Part shown: one piece after another, positions 43,521 to 56,566 of the stretch
Layout: every line of letters begins with the position of its first letter
Position numbering within the stretch: the first letter of the stretch is position 1
Assembly (NCBI GenBank): GCA_022059125.1
Contig: JAEUWY010000020.1
Coordinates: forward strand, 310,001 to 374,000
Direction: 5' to 3'
From: Corynespora cassiicola
Taxonomy: Eukaryota > Ascomycota > Dothideomycetes > Pleosporales > Corynesporascaceae
DNA: 64,000 nucleotides
Translations under genes and position numbers: made by a program
Notes under the pieces: generated by a model
Databases searched by the model: none
Seen by the model: the letters and a program-made list of their open reading frames with translations, nothing else
Told to the model about the DNA's origin: nothing

Positions 43521-45290
43521 AATATATTTATAACGCTATAAGTTTTTTTTTAATAAACTATAAATAGATTTAAAAATTAGATATTTTTTTTTCTAAAAAA
43601 CTATTTTACAGTTCTAAAACTAATACTTAAATAACACTCTATTATTTACTTTTTTTTAAAAAAATAGTTTTTATTTACTATATTTTTTAGAAATTCTAGA
43701 AGTTACGTAAGTTATTTCTAAAACTTTTATTTTTTTATTTAGTAGCTTTTTATTAAATTTAGTAAAATTAATTTTTTTTTTTAAAAGCGTTTTAGTTAAT
43801 TTTTTACTGCCTATATTATTTAGCGTAATTTTATTTACTATTAAATACTACTAATATATAAATTCTAATATAATAGCGTAATCGCATTTTATAAACAAAA
43901 ATTTTTTTTTTACCTAATTAATATATAAATTATACTTTTTAAACTATAAAAGTTTTAAAATAACGTTATAAATAGCTGTATTTATAATATTAAAAAAAAT
44001 CTCTTTTTAGTGTTTTTAGATATCTATAATAATTATAGCTTTTTAATTTATTAATACTTTTTTTAGTATTTTTCTTTTAGTAGCTGTATAAAAAAAATAG
44101 AATTATTTATAAATATACGTTTTTATTTTACTATATTTTATAGTCTGCTGTAAAAAATAGTTACGCTAAACTTTTATATTTAATAATATTTTTATTTAAT
44201 ATTTATTAAGCTTAATAAGTAGTTTAACTAAGTTTTCTAAGTTAGTAGCGTATAATACTTTAAATTAATTCTAAATACTAAGTACTGTTTTAAAAAAAAC
44301 TTATTACTAAATTTATATAAGCGTTTTTTATTTTAATAACGTTTGTAATTATTATATAGGCAGATTTACTAAAAATTTTACGTATATTTTTTATTAATTA
44401 GTATATTTATTATAAGTTTTTCAGCTTTATTTATTTTAAAAAAATATTATAATTATTATTTATTTTATAGATAAGTGTTGTATACGTATATCTTACAGTT
44501 AAACTATTAATATATATTTATATAGTTTAAATAAAAACTAGTTTACAGCTATTTTATCTAAATAGTAAATTTAATATTAGTTTTTTTAATAAAAAGTCTA
44601 TAAATAAATTACGTGCTTTAAATTTTTTAAATTTAAATAGTATTACAGTTTTTACGTATTTTAGCTTTATAAAAAATTTAAAACTATATTTAGTTTGCTG
44701 TTAAAGTTTAGTAGAACTTCTAACTTAATTTTTAAATTTTTTTAATTAATTTATTTTTATGTTTTAGAACTGTGTTGTTATCAGCGTTTCTCTAAATTTT
44801 AATTTTTTTTATTTAAATTATTATGCTTTTTTAACTGTTTACGCGTTATAAATAATTTTTTTTACTATATAAATATTTTTATTAAATTTTTTCTATTTTT
44901 TTTACAAATTTTAGCTAATTTTTATTTTTATTCTAAGTTTTTATTAACTTAAAATTTAGTAAGTTTTTTTAATTTATACTTACAGCTATAGTCGCTTAAA
45001 TATTTTTTATAATTATATATATTATAAAAAACTTTTTTTTTATAGCTAAGTTTTTTAAACTTAATTTTTTTAAAAATACTTCTAAGCTCTGTCTAAGTAC
45101 CTTTATTTTAATACTAAATATAATTAAAAATTTTTTTTATTTTTTTATATTGCAGTAGTTCGCTGTTATAAATAAATTTTATTTTATAAAATTTATTTAT
45201 AATAACTTTTTATTTATTATCTGCGTCAGATTTATTATACAGAATAATTTATAATATATTTAGTTATTAAATAACTTTATTTTTTAATTA

Positions 45291-45332
45291 ATAGTTTTTT
45301 ATAATATAGCCTGTTTTTCTATACACGTAGCA
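45291..45332 (-). pseudogene. Gag CCHC zinc knuckle remnant of copy A
   Basis: The 14-codon spacing C-x2-C-x4-H-x4-C is kept on the minus strand, but the four ligand positions read Cys, Tyr, Tyr, Tyr. Each Tyr codon (TAT) is one transition from the expected Cys or His codon. A stop follows directly. Confidence 0.8.
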
Positions 45333-46212
45333 AGTTATAGCTTTATTTTTAAACTTATTATTTTTTTTTATTATTTTTTTATCCCGCTTTCTAAATATTA
45401 CTAAAAACTATTAGTTTATTACTATAGATGTTGCGAGTAAAATGCGTTATTTTATATTTAACTTATTTACTAGTATTAATATTATAGTACTTTCTGCTAT
45501 AGTTTAGTTTAATACGTTATTAGTATTATAAATTTTAGTTTTAGTGTAATTTTATTTGTAGTTTATACAGTTTCTAATTAATATTAATAAATTTATTTAT
45601 AAGTTATTTAAGTATTTTAAGCTGAGCTTCTAAGCGTATAAGTTTTTTTTTAATATTAAATTTAAGTTTTTAACAGTATATTATTATAAGTATTTTATTA
45701 TTTTATTTAGTAAAAATTAATAGTTATTAAAATTTATTAGTATAGTTAGCAGCTGAAGCCTGTTATTTAAAATATTAAATATTTTATTTAGTAATTATAT
45801 TTTTATTAGTAATTTTAAAAACTTATTTAATTTTTTTTTTAAACTTATTAAAATTCTCTATTTATTTATTAACGTTATTATTAGTTTTACCGTTTTTATA
45901 CTTAATAAAAACTAGTTTAATCTATTAAAATATTTTATTTTTTATATATATAGCTGCAAATATAACGCGTTTTTTTTTTTTAATATTTCTACTTTAGAAG
46001 TTAAAAAATAAGTTAAGCTGTAAGAGCTAGTTTTTAAACTTATTTTATTTTTTATAATAAAAGTTAAGTATTATTATTTTAATAGAATTATTATCTGCTG
46101 TGTTAGATTATATAATTATATTAGTAGTAGCTTTAGTACTAATAGTACTACTAGTTAAAGTTAAAAGTACGCGTAATTCTAAAGTAGTACTTATTTTAAA
46201 AAGTATTTATAA

Positions 46213-46685
46213 TATTAAAGCTGTGCTACAGACTATAAATAAAACTAAAAAGTAAATAGCTACTTAAGTTAATTTTTAAAAATAAATATAAATAAAATTA
46301 TAAAAGTAAAATAATATGTAATATACTATACAGATCTCTGCATTAGCAATAGAGTATAATAAATTAACAGTTAATTTTAAATAATAAATTTACTAATAAA
46401 ATAAATATAATTATAAAATATAATTATACGAACTATATACTTATTAAATTCTATAAAATTTTATAGTTTTATAAAACTATTTTTATAAAACTGTAAAACT
46501 TATAAAACGCTAAATTATAAGTTCTAAAAATCTTATACTAAGCTTTTTTTAGTATTATTATTTTATAAAACTGTTACGTAACTTGTTTTAGCTTAGCAGA
46601 GTAATAAATACTTACTATTAGTACTTATTATTAGCTATTTTTTAAAAGCGTCGCCTGCGCCGCCTACTTTCTCAGATTCGTAATA
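46213..46685 (-). repeat. Right LTR (5' LTR) of Gypsy copy A
   Basis: 473 bp. It retains more GC than the left LTR in its final part (GCGTCGCCTGCGCCGCCTAC), so it is the better reference for the family's U3 region. Confidence 0.85.
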
Positions 46686-46893
46686 ATCTACTATTTAAAA
46701 TTAACTATTAATTTATTATACTCTATTACTAATACAGATATCTGTATAGTATATTATATATTATTTTATTTATATAATTTTACTAGTATTTATTTTTAAA
46801 AATAAATTTAAACAGCTATTTACTTTTTAGTTTTATTTATAATTTATAGTATAGTTTTAATATTATAAATATTTTTTTAAAATAAATACTATA

Positions 46894-46985
46894 TTAAAGC
46901 TAATTATAGGCTATAAGCGAAGCTAGAAAGTAAATAGCTGTTTAAATTAATTTTTAAAGATAAATACTAATAAAATTTTATAAAT
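46894..46985 (-). repeat. LTR fragment of the A/B Gypsy family
   Basis: Starts TATTAAAGCTAATTATAGG and follows the family LTR for about 90 bp, then switches to unrelated AT-rich sequence containing AACGTGG near 46988. Remnant of another insertion. Confidence 0.6.
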
Positions 46986-47121
46986 AACGTGGTTTTTAAG
47001 CGAATAGCTAATCTAAATTAGTAGCTAATTTTTAACCTGCGTATTAAATATATAATAATATTATATACTAATAATAATATTTATTAATAATTATAGTAAG
47101 CTAATTTATTTTTTAAATTTA

Positions 47122-48635
47122 TATTAAGACTGTGCTATAGGCTATAAATAAAACTAAAAAGTAAATAGCTACTTAAATTAATTTTTAGAAATAAATACTA
47201 GTAAAGTTATATAAGTAAAATAATATACGATATACTATATAAGTTTCTGTATTAATAATAAAGTATAATAAATTAATAGTTAATTTTAAATAATAAATTT
47301 ACTAATAAAGTAAATATAGTTATAAAATATAATTATAACGTAAAGAATAAGCGAGTCGGCCGGATAAGCGAGTCGGCCACTCAATGCCAAGCATTTATAT
47401 AAAACTTTAAAGCTTAATAACCTTTTTATTATAATAGCTATTAAAATAAAAATTTAATATTTATAAAATTAAAGTTTATAGCTTTTTATAAAGATAAAAA
47501 ATCTATTTATAAGTTTACTAATAAAAAGGTTAGTTAGTTTTAAAGTTTATATAAAGTAATATTAGTTTAGTTAATATAATAACTTTAAAATAGCTATAAT
47601 ATATTAGAATATTTTTTTTATAAGTAAAATAAATATAAATTAGTATATTAAATTTATTAATATAGCGTGCAGTACTTATTTTAGTATAGTTTATTTGGTT
47701 TATTTAATAATATTATTTAAAAAGTTATATAATTAAACTTTTAAAAAATAGTAACTTTTTTAAAAATTCTAAGCTTATTATAAACTAATTAATGTATATT
47801 ATTATTAGAAATATAATATTTTAGAATAATAAATATTAAAATTAAATATTAAAATTAAATTATATTTTAGTAATATGTATTTACTTATATAAAACGCTAA
47901 ATTTAACTTTTTTTAAAAAGGTTTTTACTAAAATAGATTTCAAGTATAATAAATATTAAACTAAAAGTTTTTAAAAAGTTTTAAATTAAATATATAGTAT
48001 ATAAATTTAAAAAATAATTTTTTTTAATATTACTTAAATAAACCAAATAAACTATACTAAAATAAGTACTGCACGCTATATTAATAAATTTAATATACTA
48101 ATTTATATTTATTTTACTTATAAAAAAAATATTCTAATATATTATAGCTATTTTAAAGTTATTATATTAACTAAACTAATATTACTTTATATAAACTTTA
48201 AAACTAACTAACCTTTTTATTAGTAAACTTATAAATAGATTTTTTATCTTTATAAAAAGCTATAAACTTTAATTTTATAAATATTAAATTTTTATTTGAA
48301 TAGCTATTATAATAAAAAAGTTATTAAGCTTTAAAGTTTTATATAAATGCTTGGCATTGAGTGGCCGACTCGCTTATCCGGCCGACTCGCTTATCCTTTA
48401 CGTTATAAACTATATATATATATATTAAGTTTTATAAAATTATAAAATTTTTAAAACGTTAAGTTATAAATTCTATAAATTTTATACTAAATTTTTTTTA
48501 ATATTAATGCTTTTATAGAACTATTACGTAACTTATTTTAGCTTAATAAAATAATAAATATTTACTATTAGTATTTATTATTAGTTATTTTTTAAAAGTG
48601 TTACCTGCGCTGTCTACTTTTTTAAATTTATAATA
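47122..48635 (-). repeat. Gypsy LTR interrupted by the foldback element
   Basis: LTR parts 47122-47337 and 48406-48635 join to a full-length LTR of the A type, with the 1066-bp inverted-repeat element between them. It is followed by about 200 bp matching the region inside the left LTR of copy A (40238-40440), so it is the 3' end of a further truncated copy. Confidence 0.75.
47338..48403. mobile_element. 1066-bp foldback (long inverted repeat) DNA element
   Basis: Begins ACGTAAAGAATAAGCGAG and ends with its reverse complement, flanked by TA on both sides. The arms (about 47338-47715 and 48030-48403) are near-perfect inverted copies of about 370 bp, with a centre of about 310 bp and no coding frame. 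Within each end a 16-bp unit based on ATAAGCGAGTCGGCC is present twice. The ends match those of the pogo-like elements at 61720 and 63871, so it is probably a non-autonomous element mobilised by a related transposase. Confidence 0.85.
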
Positions 48636-49780
48636 CTACTTTTTTTTAGCTTAATATTTTTATAAACTAATCTAATATTATTACGTAGTACTATTTATTA
48701 TTATATTTATAAAAATTATATTAATATTTAAAGTATTATTTTAATAGTTATTTATAAATATTACGTAAATAATAATTTAACTTATAAACTATTATTATTA
48801 AATAAAAAATATAAAAATTATAAGTACGCAGGCTGTTAATATAAAAATTCTAGCTTTAGATAATAGTACTTGCTTTATACTAGAATTAATAACAAAAAAA
48901 TAGCTTAAATAATATATTAATAGTAGTTTTAAAAATAATATTTGTCGCGTTTAAAGCGTGCGCTAAATATAAATTTTATATAATTTATTTATTCAGCACG
49001 CTAATATAAATATAAAATAGCTAAAGTTTTATAATATTTATAAAGAATTATTTTTTTAGCTACAGTTTTTAGTAGTAATCTATTAGTTTTAATAAAAAAT
49101 CTTACTTTTATTTTTTTTTAAAAAAAAAAGTATTTAAAAATATATTTTATGTTTACGTTTCTAACGCGCTTTACGCATATATTATATATAATATATTTAA
49201 TTTTATAATATTTATTATATTAGAATAAAGTTTATTTACTGTTTTATATTCTAAAATATAAGCTTATTATTTTTATTATAGTTTATTATTTTAACTTTAA
49301 ATATATTAAAAAAACGTATTTCTATAATACGCGTTTTTTTATATAGTTTAATACTAAAAAACGTATAAATATTATTATAATATATATAATATATATGCGT
49401 TGCGCGTAGAACGTTATAAAATAAATAAAATTTTATAAAATATTTAAATACTATTAGTATAAGTATTATATTAAAAGTAATTATAGTAGTTATACAGCTG
49501 TAAGTACTTTTAATATTATATATTTTAAATATATTTTAGTTAATATTTATAAATTTTTTAAAAATTTAATAGTTATTTAAATTATTTATACAGACTTTAT
49601 ACACGCTATAATACTACTATTACTACTACTACTATATTTAAAACTAATACTGCTATAATTATAGCTAGTATTAAGCTTACGCGTTACTAACACTAATTTA
49701 ATTTTAAATTTATTAACTACTACTATATTATTATTTATAGTAGTATACTTTTAAAAATTACTATTTAAATATCTACTATA
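48636..49780. other. Gypsy 3' internal fragment and unassigned AT-rich DNA
   Basis: 48636-48838 matches copy A internal sequence just inside its left LTR. From 48839 the similarity ends, and the rest (about 940 bp) is AT-rich with ACGCGTT- and GCGCG-containing patches and some palindromic ATAT runs near 49170 and 49390. I recognise nothing in it. Confidence 0.5.
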
Positions 49781-50154
49781 TGTTAAGACTGTGCTACAGG
49801 CTATAAGCGAGGCTAAAAAGTAAGTAGCTGCTTAAGTTAATTTTTAGAAATAAGTACTAATAGAGTTACGTAAGTAAAATAATATGTAATATACTATATA
49901 GGTATCTGTATTAGTAATAGAGTATAATAGATTAATAGTTAATTCTAAATAATAAATTTACTAATAAAGTAAATATAATTATAAAGTATAATTGTGCGAA
50001 CTATATATATATATATATCTAAAACTACTGCTTAGTTATACTTAGTTACTTAGTACTGCTAAGTAGACTAATTAACTAAGTAAGTTACGTAACTGGCTAT
50101 AGCGGTACAACTTTTATTAGCCCCGTTATTAGCTTATATTTATAGCTTATAATA
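49781..50154 (-). repeat. Left LTR (3' LTR) of Gypsy copy B
   Basis: 374 bp, starting TGTTAAGACTGTGCTACAGG. The 4-bp length difference from the right LTR lies in a TA run near 50005-50018. Confidence 0.85.
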
Positions 50155-53029
50155 CTATTTTTTTTTTAGTCTAGCTTAGTTTTTTAAGTTAATATATAAC
50201 GTGCGAGTTTTTTTTATTACTGCCTACTTTTATAATAATATCTAAAATACTAACAGTTTTTAGTACTGTCTGCTGTTATTATTTAGCTAATTTTATTAAA
50301 GCTGTAAAAAAAGTTATAGTTTAAAAGTATTTAACTTATATAAAGTATAAATAAATATATAAAGTGTATATTTATTTTAAAAAATATAATAAATATTTAT
50401 ATTACAGATAGCGGTGCAATATTCGCGTTACTTAGTTTAAGTTTTAGTATTTTACTAAAAAAAAAAATTATAATAGTAGATAAAAGAGTTGTATAAAGCG
50501 CAGAATACAGCTGTAAAAATATATAAAAAAGTTTTAAAAAACTTATAAATAGCAAAAGCTAAAAAAAAGCAGCTTTATTAATAGATAGATTTAATTAATT
50601 ATTATGTAGAAAAGGCTATATCTGTAGAAAAATAAAATTTAAAAAAATAAAAGTAATAAAAACGTAAAGTGCTGTTTAAAGTTTTTATTTTTAATAGTTT
50701 TTTTAAAAATTTTATTTTTATTTTTTTTTTAAGCACTTAAAGCGCTATTAAAAAGTTTTCTAATAACTTTTAGAAAGTATCTGTGTTATCTACTAGTTTT
50801 TAAATATTTAGTTATATATAATATATTTTTTTTTTAAGTATATTTTTTTTAATTACTTTTATATAGTAGTAGAAGTAGTTTTGTTTTTAGCTTTTTTTGA
50901 ATAGTTACTAACAGTTTTATAAGTTTTATTTTAGTTTTTAAATATTTTCTAATTTTAAGTATTTTTTTTATTTTACTAACTATTTCTGTGCGAAATAGTT
51001 ATTATAGAATTTATTTTATTTTATTTTATAGTAGCTTATTAGCGTTTCTACTTTAAATTTAGCTTTTTTTTCTATTTTATAATAGAAGTGTTTTTAAATT
51101 AGTATTTCAGCGTCAGCAAATTCTAATAGTAATATCTAAAATATTAAATATATTTTAGTATTAGCAGGAAGTTAGAGTTTATAGTTAACTAGTTTTTTTT
51201 ATTTTAAAATTAAAAATAGTCTGATTTTAACATAATCTAATTTTTTACTTAGTTATATTATTTAAAAAAAATTTATAAAAAAATATATTTTATTTATTTT
51301 TTTTAGCTAAAGTGCTATTTTTTATTTTTAGTTAATATAAAAAAAAGTTTTACGTTATGCTGTTTTAATATTTTTTTATAATTATTTATAAAGTTTTTAT
51401 AATTTTTCTAATTTATCTATTACTTAACTTATAACTAGCTTAATTTTTTTTTTTAATTTTTAGTAATAGAAAATTTAGATATATCCCGTATAATACGTAA
51501 TAAGAAAATTATTTTATTATTATTAATTTTTTATTATTAAATACGAGTTGTGCTATAAGTAGTAATAATATCTAATTATTCTGTTTTTAGTTACTATATA
51601 TCTGTAAATATATTTTTATAGTCTAGTTTATTTTTTTTATTTAACTATCTGTTTATAAATAGTATACTATTAATAATTTTTTTTAATTTTAATAGCTAAT
51701 ATTAATATTATTTAATAGTTTAATATAAAAAGTTTGTCTCTGTTACTAATAATTAATTAAAATAATCTGTAATACTTAACTATGCGATTTAAAATAATCT
51801 ATACTAATTTTAATATAATATAGTTATTTTTAAATAGAATTATTTTTATATATTTTATAAATCTGTTTATAACTACTAAAATAACAGTATAAAATACTTT
51901 AAAAACTAAATTCTAAAACGTTAGTAGTCTAGTAATAAAATTTATAGTAATATTTATCTAAAGTTTATTTAGTATTTTTATAGTTTATAGTTTTCTGTAC
52001 TAAGCGTGTATACTATACTTATTTTTTAAATATATTATATATTTTTTAATAAACTTTATTATTTTATTTTTTAATCTAGAAATGTTGTACGTCTGTTATA
52101 TTAGTTTAATTATCTATTTAATATTTAAATATTTATATAATAGATTTTTATAATACTGCTAAATAATAGTTTAATAAAAAATTTTTAGTATTTATTAATA
52201 TACTGTTATAATAAGATTAATACTGCGTGCTAGTTTTAAAATACTATTTAGCGCTTACTTAAAAATAGTAGCTTTATTTATTAACTTAGTTTTTATAATA
52301 TCTGTTTTTTAACTTAAAATATCTATTTTTCTGTTTTTTTTACATAGTGTATAAATAATTTTAAATTTATACTATTTTAGTTTTTTACTTTATTTAGTAT
52401 ATTATTAGTTTAATAATTTAGTTATTGTAAATATTATTAGATTTTTATAATTTAAATATACTATAAGTTTTAAACAGCTTTCTGCGTAAATTCTTTAGTA
52501 CTTAAAAAAATTTATAATAGTAAGTAATTTTTTATTATAAATATTATAGTTTTTTTTAGCTTCGCTAAATTTTTTTAAGTAATAAATAATTAAATACTAT
52601 TTACTTTTTTTTTAACTAATATATATTTTTATTACTAAGTTTAATACGTCTGTCTTTATACGCAAAAGTTTTCTACTAATAAAAAATATAAAAACTAGTA
52701 GTAATATGCTTGCTTTTTTAAATATTTTAAAAACTTATTACTAATTTATATTCTACTTAAATAGTATATTTTTTTTTATTAACTTTATAAGTAGTAGTGC
52801 TTTTTTTAAATAGTAATTAATAAACTGTTTGTTAAAGTTACAGAATTTTAAAAAAAATTATATATTTTTAATATTTTTTAGTGTTAGCTAGTTTTTAACT
52901 ACTTTAATTTTTTTTAAACTAATTTTAACTTTATATTTTTCTATAATATATTCTAAAAATTTAACTTTTTTTTTATAGAATTTATATTTCTTTAGTTTAA
53001 GTCGTAGTTTTACTTTTTTTAAATATTTT

Positions 53030-53480
53030 AGTACTGTTTATACGTACTAGATATGTTTTTTAAAGTTTTTAAAAAAAACTAAAATATTATCTAAATATAT
53101 AATAATAAATATATTTAAATATATTTTTAATATATTATTAATAAGTGTTTAATATGTTATAGGTGCGTTAGTAAAACTAAATAGTATTATAAAATATTTA
53201 TAGTACTTATACTACGTCCGGAATACTGTTTTCTATTTTTTATTTTTTTTTATATATATTAGATTTTACGCGCCTTAAAAATTTAAAACTATAAATATTT
53301 ATATTTTAAATAGTCTATTTTTAAGTTTTTAAATATTTAGTAGTAAATATTTATTTTTAATTATAATATTATTAAGTTTTTTAAAATCTATATATAACTG
53401 TAGAGATCTATCTTTTTTAAAAATAAAAATAATTAGATATTCTGCTTCTAACGTTAATTCGCGTATAAATTCTTTTTTAA
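53030..53480 (-). pseudogene. Reverse transcriptase remnant of Gypsy copy B
   Basis: 53086-53097 on the minus strand encodes YLDN, one residue changed from the functional YLDD, so this copy is slightly less damaged here than copy A. Stops occur on both sides. Confidence 0.8.
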
Positions 53481-55271
53481 AATTTTTATTAAAGTATACT
53501 TATAATAATATAAGTTTTTTTCTTATTAAACTGTAGATAGATTTAAAAATTAAAATTTTTTTTTTTAAAAAGCTATTTTACAGTTTTAAAGCTAATACTT
53601 AAATAACGCTTTATTATTATTTTTTTTAAAAAAAGTAGTTTTTATTTACTATATTTTTTAGAAATTCTAAAAGTTACGTAAGTTATTTTTAAAACTTTTA
53701 TTTTTTTATTTAGTAGCTTTTTATTAGATTTAGTAGAGTTAACTTTTCTTTTTAAAAGCGTTTTAGTTAATTTTTTACTGTTTATATTATTCAGCGTAAT
53801 TTTATCTACTATTAAATACTATTAATATATAGATTCTAATATAATAGCGTAATCACATTTTATAAATAAAAGCTTCTTTCTTACTTAGTTAATATATAAA
53901 TTATATTTTCTAAATTATAGAAGTTTTAGAATAACGTTGTAGATAGCTGTGTCTATAATATTAAAAAAAAAAATTTCTAATATTTTTAAATATCTATAAT
54001 AGTTATAGCTTTTTAATTTATTAATATTTTTTTTAGTTACTATATAAAAGAAATAAAGTTACTTATAAGTATATGTTTTTGCTTTACTACGCTTTACAGC
54101 CTGCTATAAAAAATAGTTATACTAAGCTTCTATATTTAATAATACTTTTATTTAATATTTATTAAGCTTAATAAATAGTTTAACTAAGTTTTCTAAGTTA
54201 GTAGCGTATAATACTTTAAATTAATTCTAAGCGTTAAATACTGTTCTAAAAAAAACTTATTACTAAATCTATATAAGCGTTTTTTATTCTAGTAACGTTT
54301 ATAATTTTTATATAGATATATTTATTAGAAATTTTATTTATATTTTTTATTAACTAGCATATTTATTATAAGTTTTTTATTTTTATTTATTTTAAAAAAG
54401 TATTATATTTATTATTTATTTTATAGGTAAGTATTATATATATGTGTTTCGCAGTTAAACTACTATTACATATATTTATATAGTTTTTTTAAAAATTATT
54501 CTACTAATACTTTATTTAAGTAGTAGATTTAGTATTAATTTTTTCTATAGAACGTTTATAAGTAGCTTACGTACTTTAAATTTTTTAAATTTAAGTAGTA
54601 TTATAATTTTTACGTATTTTAGTTTTATAAAAAGTTTAAAACTGTATTTAGTTTACTGTTAAAATCTAATAAAACTTTTAATTTAATTTCTAAATCTAGT
54701 TAATTAATTTATTTTTATATTTTAGAACTGCGTTATTATCAGCGTTTCTCTAAATTTTAATTTTTTTTTATTTAAGTTATAGTACTTTTTTAACTATTTA
54801 CGTGTTATAGGTAATTTTTTCTACTATATAAATATTTTTATTAAATTTTTTCTATTTTTTTTATAAGTTTTTATTACTTTTTATTTTTATGTAAAGTTTT
54901 TATTAATTTTAAACTAAGTAAGTTTAGATAGTATACTGCTATTACTATTTTATTTAAATTTATAACTAGCGTTACTTAAATATTTTTCGTTTTCGTGTGC
55001 GTTACAAAAAACTTTTTTTTTTTATAGCTAGGTTTTTTAAACTTAACTTCTTTAAAAATACTTTTAAACTCTATTTAAATGCTTTTATTTTAATTTTAAA
55101 TATAATTAAAAAAAATTCTGTTTTTTTATGTCGCAGTAGTTTACTATTATAAATAAATTTTATTTTATAGAATCTATTTATAATAATTTTTTATTTATTA
55201 TCTGCGTCGGTTTTGTTATTTAAAATAATTTATAATATATTTAGCTATTAAATAACTTTGTTCTTTAATTA

Positions 55272-55313
55272 ATAGTTTTTTATAATATAGTCTGTTTTTC
55301 CACACACGTAGTA
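55272..55313 (-). pseudogene. Gag CCHC zinc knuckle remnant of copy B
   Basis: The same 14-codon knuckle as in copy A, with ligand positions reading Tyr, Cys, Tyr, Tyr. Copy A keeps the first Cys and copy B the second, so the two copies were mutated independently. Confidence 0.8.
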
Positions 55314-56191
55314 AGTTATAGCTTTACTTTTAAACTTATTATTTTTTTATTACTTTTTTATTTTAATTTTTAGATATTACTAAAAACTATTAGTTTATTA
55401 CTATAAGTATTATAAATAAAATACGTTACCTTGCGTTTAATTTGTTTACTAGTATTAACGTTATAGTACTTTTTACTATAGCTTAGTTTAGTATATTATT
55501 TATATTTTAAGTTTTAGTTTTAGCGTAATTCTATACATAGTTTATATAGTTTTTAATTAATATTAATAGATTTATTTATAAGCTGTTTAAGCGTATTAAG
55601 CTAAACTCTAAAATATATAAGTTTTTTTTTAATATTAGGTTTAAGTCCTTAACAGTATATTATTATAAATACTTTATTATTTTATTTAGTAAAAATTAAT
55701 AGTTATTAAAATTTATTAGTATAGTCAGCCGCTAAAGCCTGTTACTTAAAATATTAAATAGCTTATTTAGTAATTATATTTTTATTAGAAATTTTAAAAA
55801 CTTATTTAATTTTTTTCTTAAATTTATTAAAATTTTTTATTTATTTATTAACGTTATTGTTAGCTTCGCTGTTTTTATACTTAATAAAAACTAGTTTAAT
55901 TTATTAAAGTATTTTATTTTTTATATACGTGACTGTAAATATAACGCGTTTTTTTTTTTTAATATTTTTATTTTAAAAGTTAAAAAATAAGTTAAGCTGT
56001 AAAAGCTAGTCTTTAAACTTATTTTAGTTTTTATAATAAAAATTAAGTATTATTATTTTAATAGAATTATTATCTGCTATATTAGATTATATAATTATAT
56101 TAGTAGTAGCTTTAGTACTAATAGTACTACTAGTTAAAGTTAAAAGTACGCGTAATTCTAAAGTAGTACTTATTTTAAAAAGTATTTATAA

Positions 56192-56561
56192 TATTAAAGC
56201 TATATTATAAGCTATAAGCGAGGCTAGAGAGCGAATAGCTGTTTAAATTAATTTTTAAAAATAAATACTAGTAAAGTTACGTAAATAAAATAATATACAA
56301 TATACTATACAGATATTTATATTAGTAATAAAGCATAATAAGTTAATAGTTAATTCTAAATAATAGATTTGCTAATAAAGTAAATATAATTATAAAGTAT
56401 AATTATGCGAACTATATATATATACCTAAAGCTGCTGCTAAGTTGTGCTTAGTTACTTAGTACTGCTAAGCAGACTAATTAACTAAGTAAGTCACGTGAC
56501 TAGCTATAGCGGTACGACTTTTATCGGCCCTGTTATTAGCTTACGTTTGTGGCTTATAACA
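56192..56561 (-). repeat. Right LTR (5' LTR) of Gypsy copy B
   Basis: 370 bp, ending in GGCTTATAACA before the CTATA duplication. A CACGTG palindrome lies at 56493-56498, in the U3 part that copy A lacks. Confidence 0.85.
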
Positions 56562-56566
56562 CTATA

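Larger units (their letters stand above)
39765..46685 (-). mobile_element. Ty3/Gypsy LTR retrotransposon copy A, full length, RIP-degraded
   Basis: Two LTRs of identical length (473 bp; 39765-40237 and 46213-46685) flank 5,975 bp. The flanking 5-mers are ATTTA (39760-39764) and ATCTA (46686-46690), a target duplication differing by one RIP-type change. The minus strand carries gag (right), then pol, each full of stops. LTR ends read TATTA/TAATA, consistent with TG/CA after RIP. It was inserted into an inverted LTR of its own family. The protein order (gag zinc knuckle near 45.3 kb, RT near 43.1 kb) gives the orientation. Confidence 0.9.
39481..46893 (+). mobile_element. Older Gypsy LTR in plus orientation, split by copy A
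   Basis: The pieces 39481-39764 and 46686-46862 join to an LTR of the A/B family in the opposite orientation to copies A and B. Joined across copy A, the sequence reads continuously through the reverse complement of the LTR. After 46862 about 30 bp match the start of the family's internal region, so this was the 5' end of a full element, cut off where another LTR fragment begins near 46894. Outer boundaries are approximate. Confidence 0.7.
49781..56561 (-). mobile_element. Ty3/Gypsy LTR retrotransposon copy B, full length, RIP-degraded
   Basis: LTRs 49781-50154 (374 bp) and 56192-56561 (370 bp) flank 6,037 bp; both sides carry the 5-bp duplication CTATA (49776-49780 and 56562-56566). The left LTR still begins TG and the right LTR still ends CA. 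The internal part aligns with copy A from about 50.9 kb rightwards (copy A 40.9 kb), including gag and pol. However, the distal half of the LTR and the sequence just inside the left LTR differ from copy A. Coding frames are full of stops. Confidence 0.9.

Noticed and set aside
49160..49420. Palindromic AT runs considered as a replication origin or centromere core
   Set aside because: AT palindromes arise easily in RIP-mutated DNA, and nothing else supports such a role.
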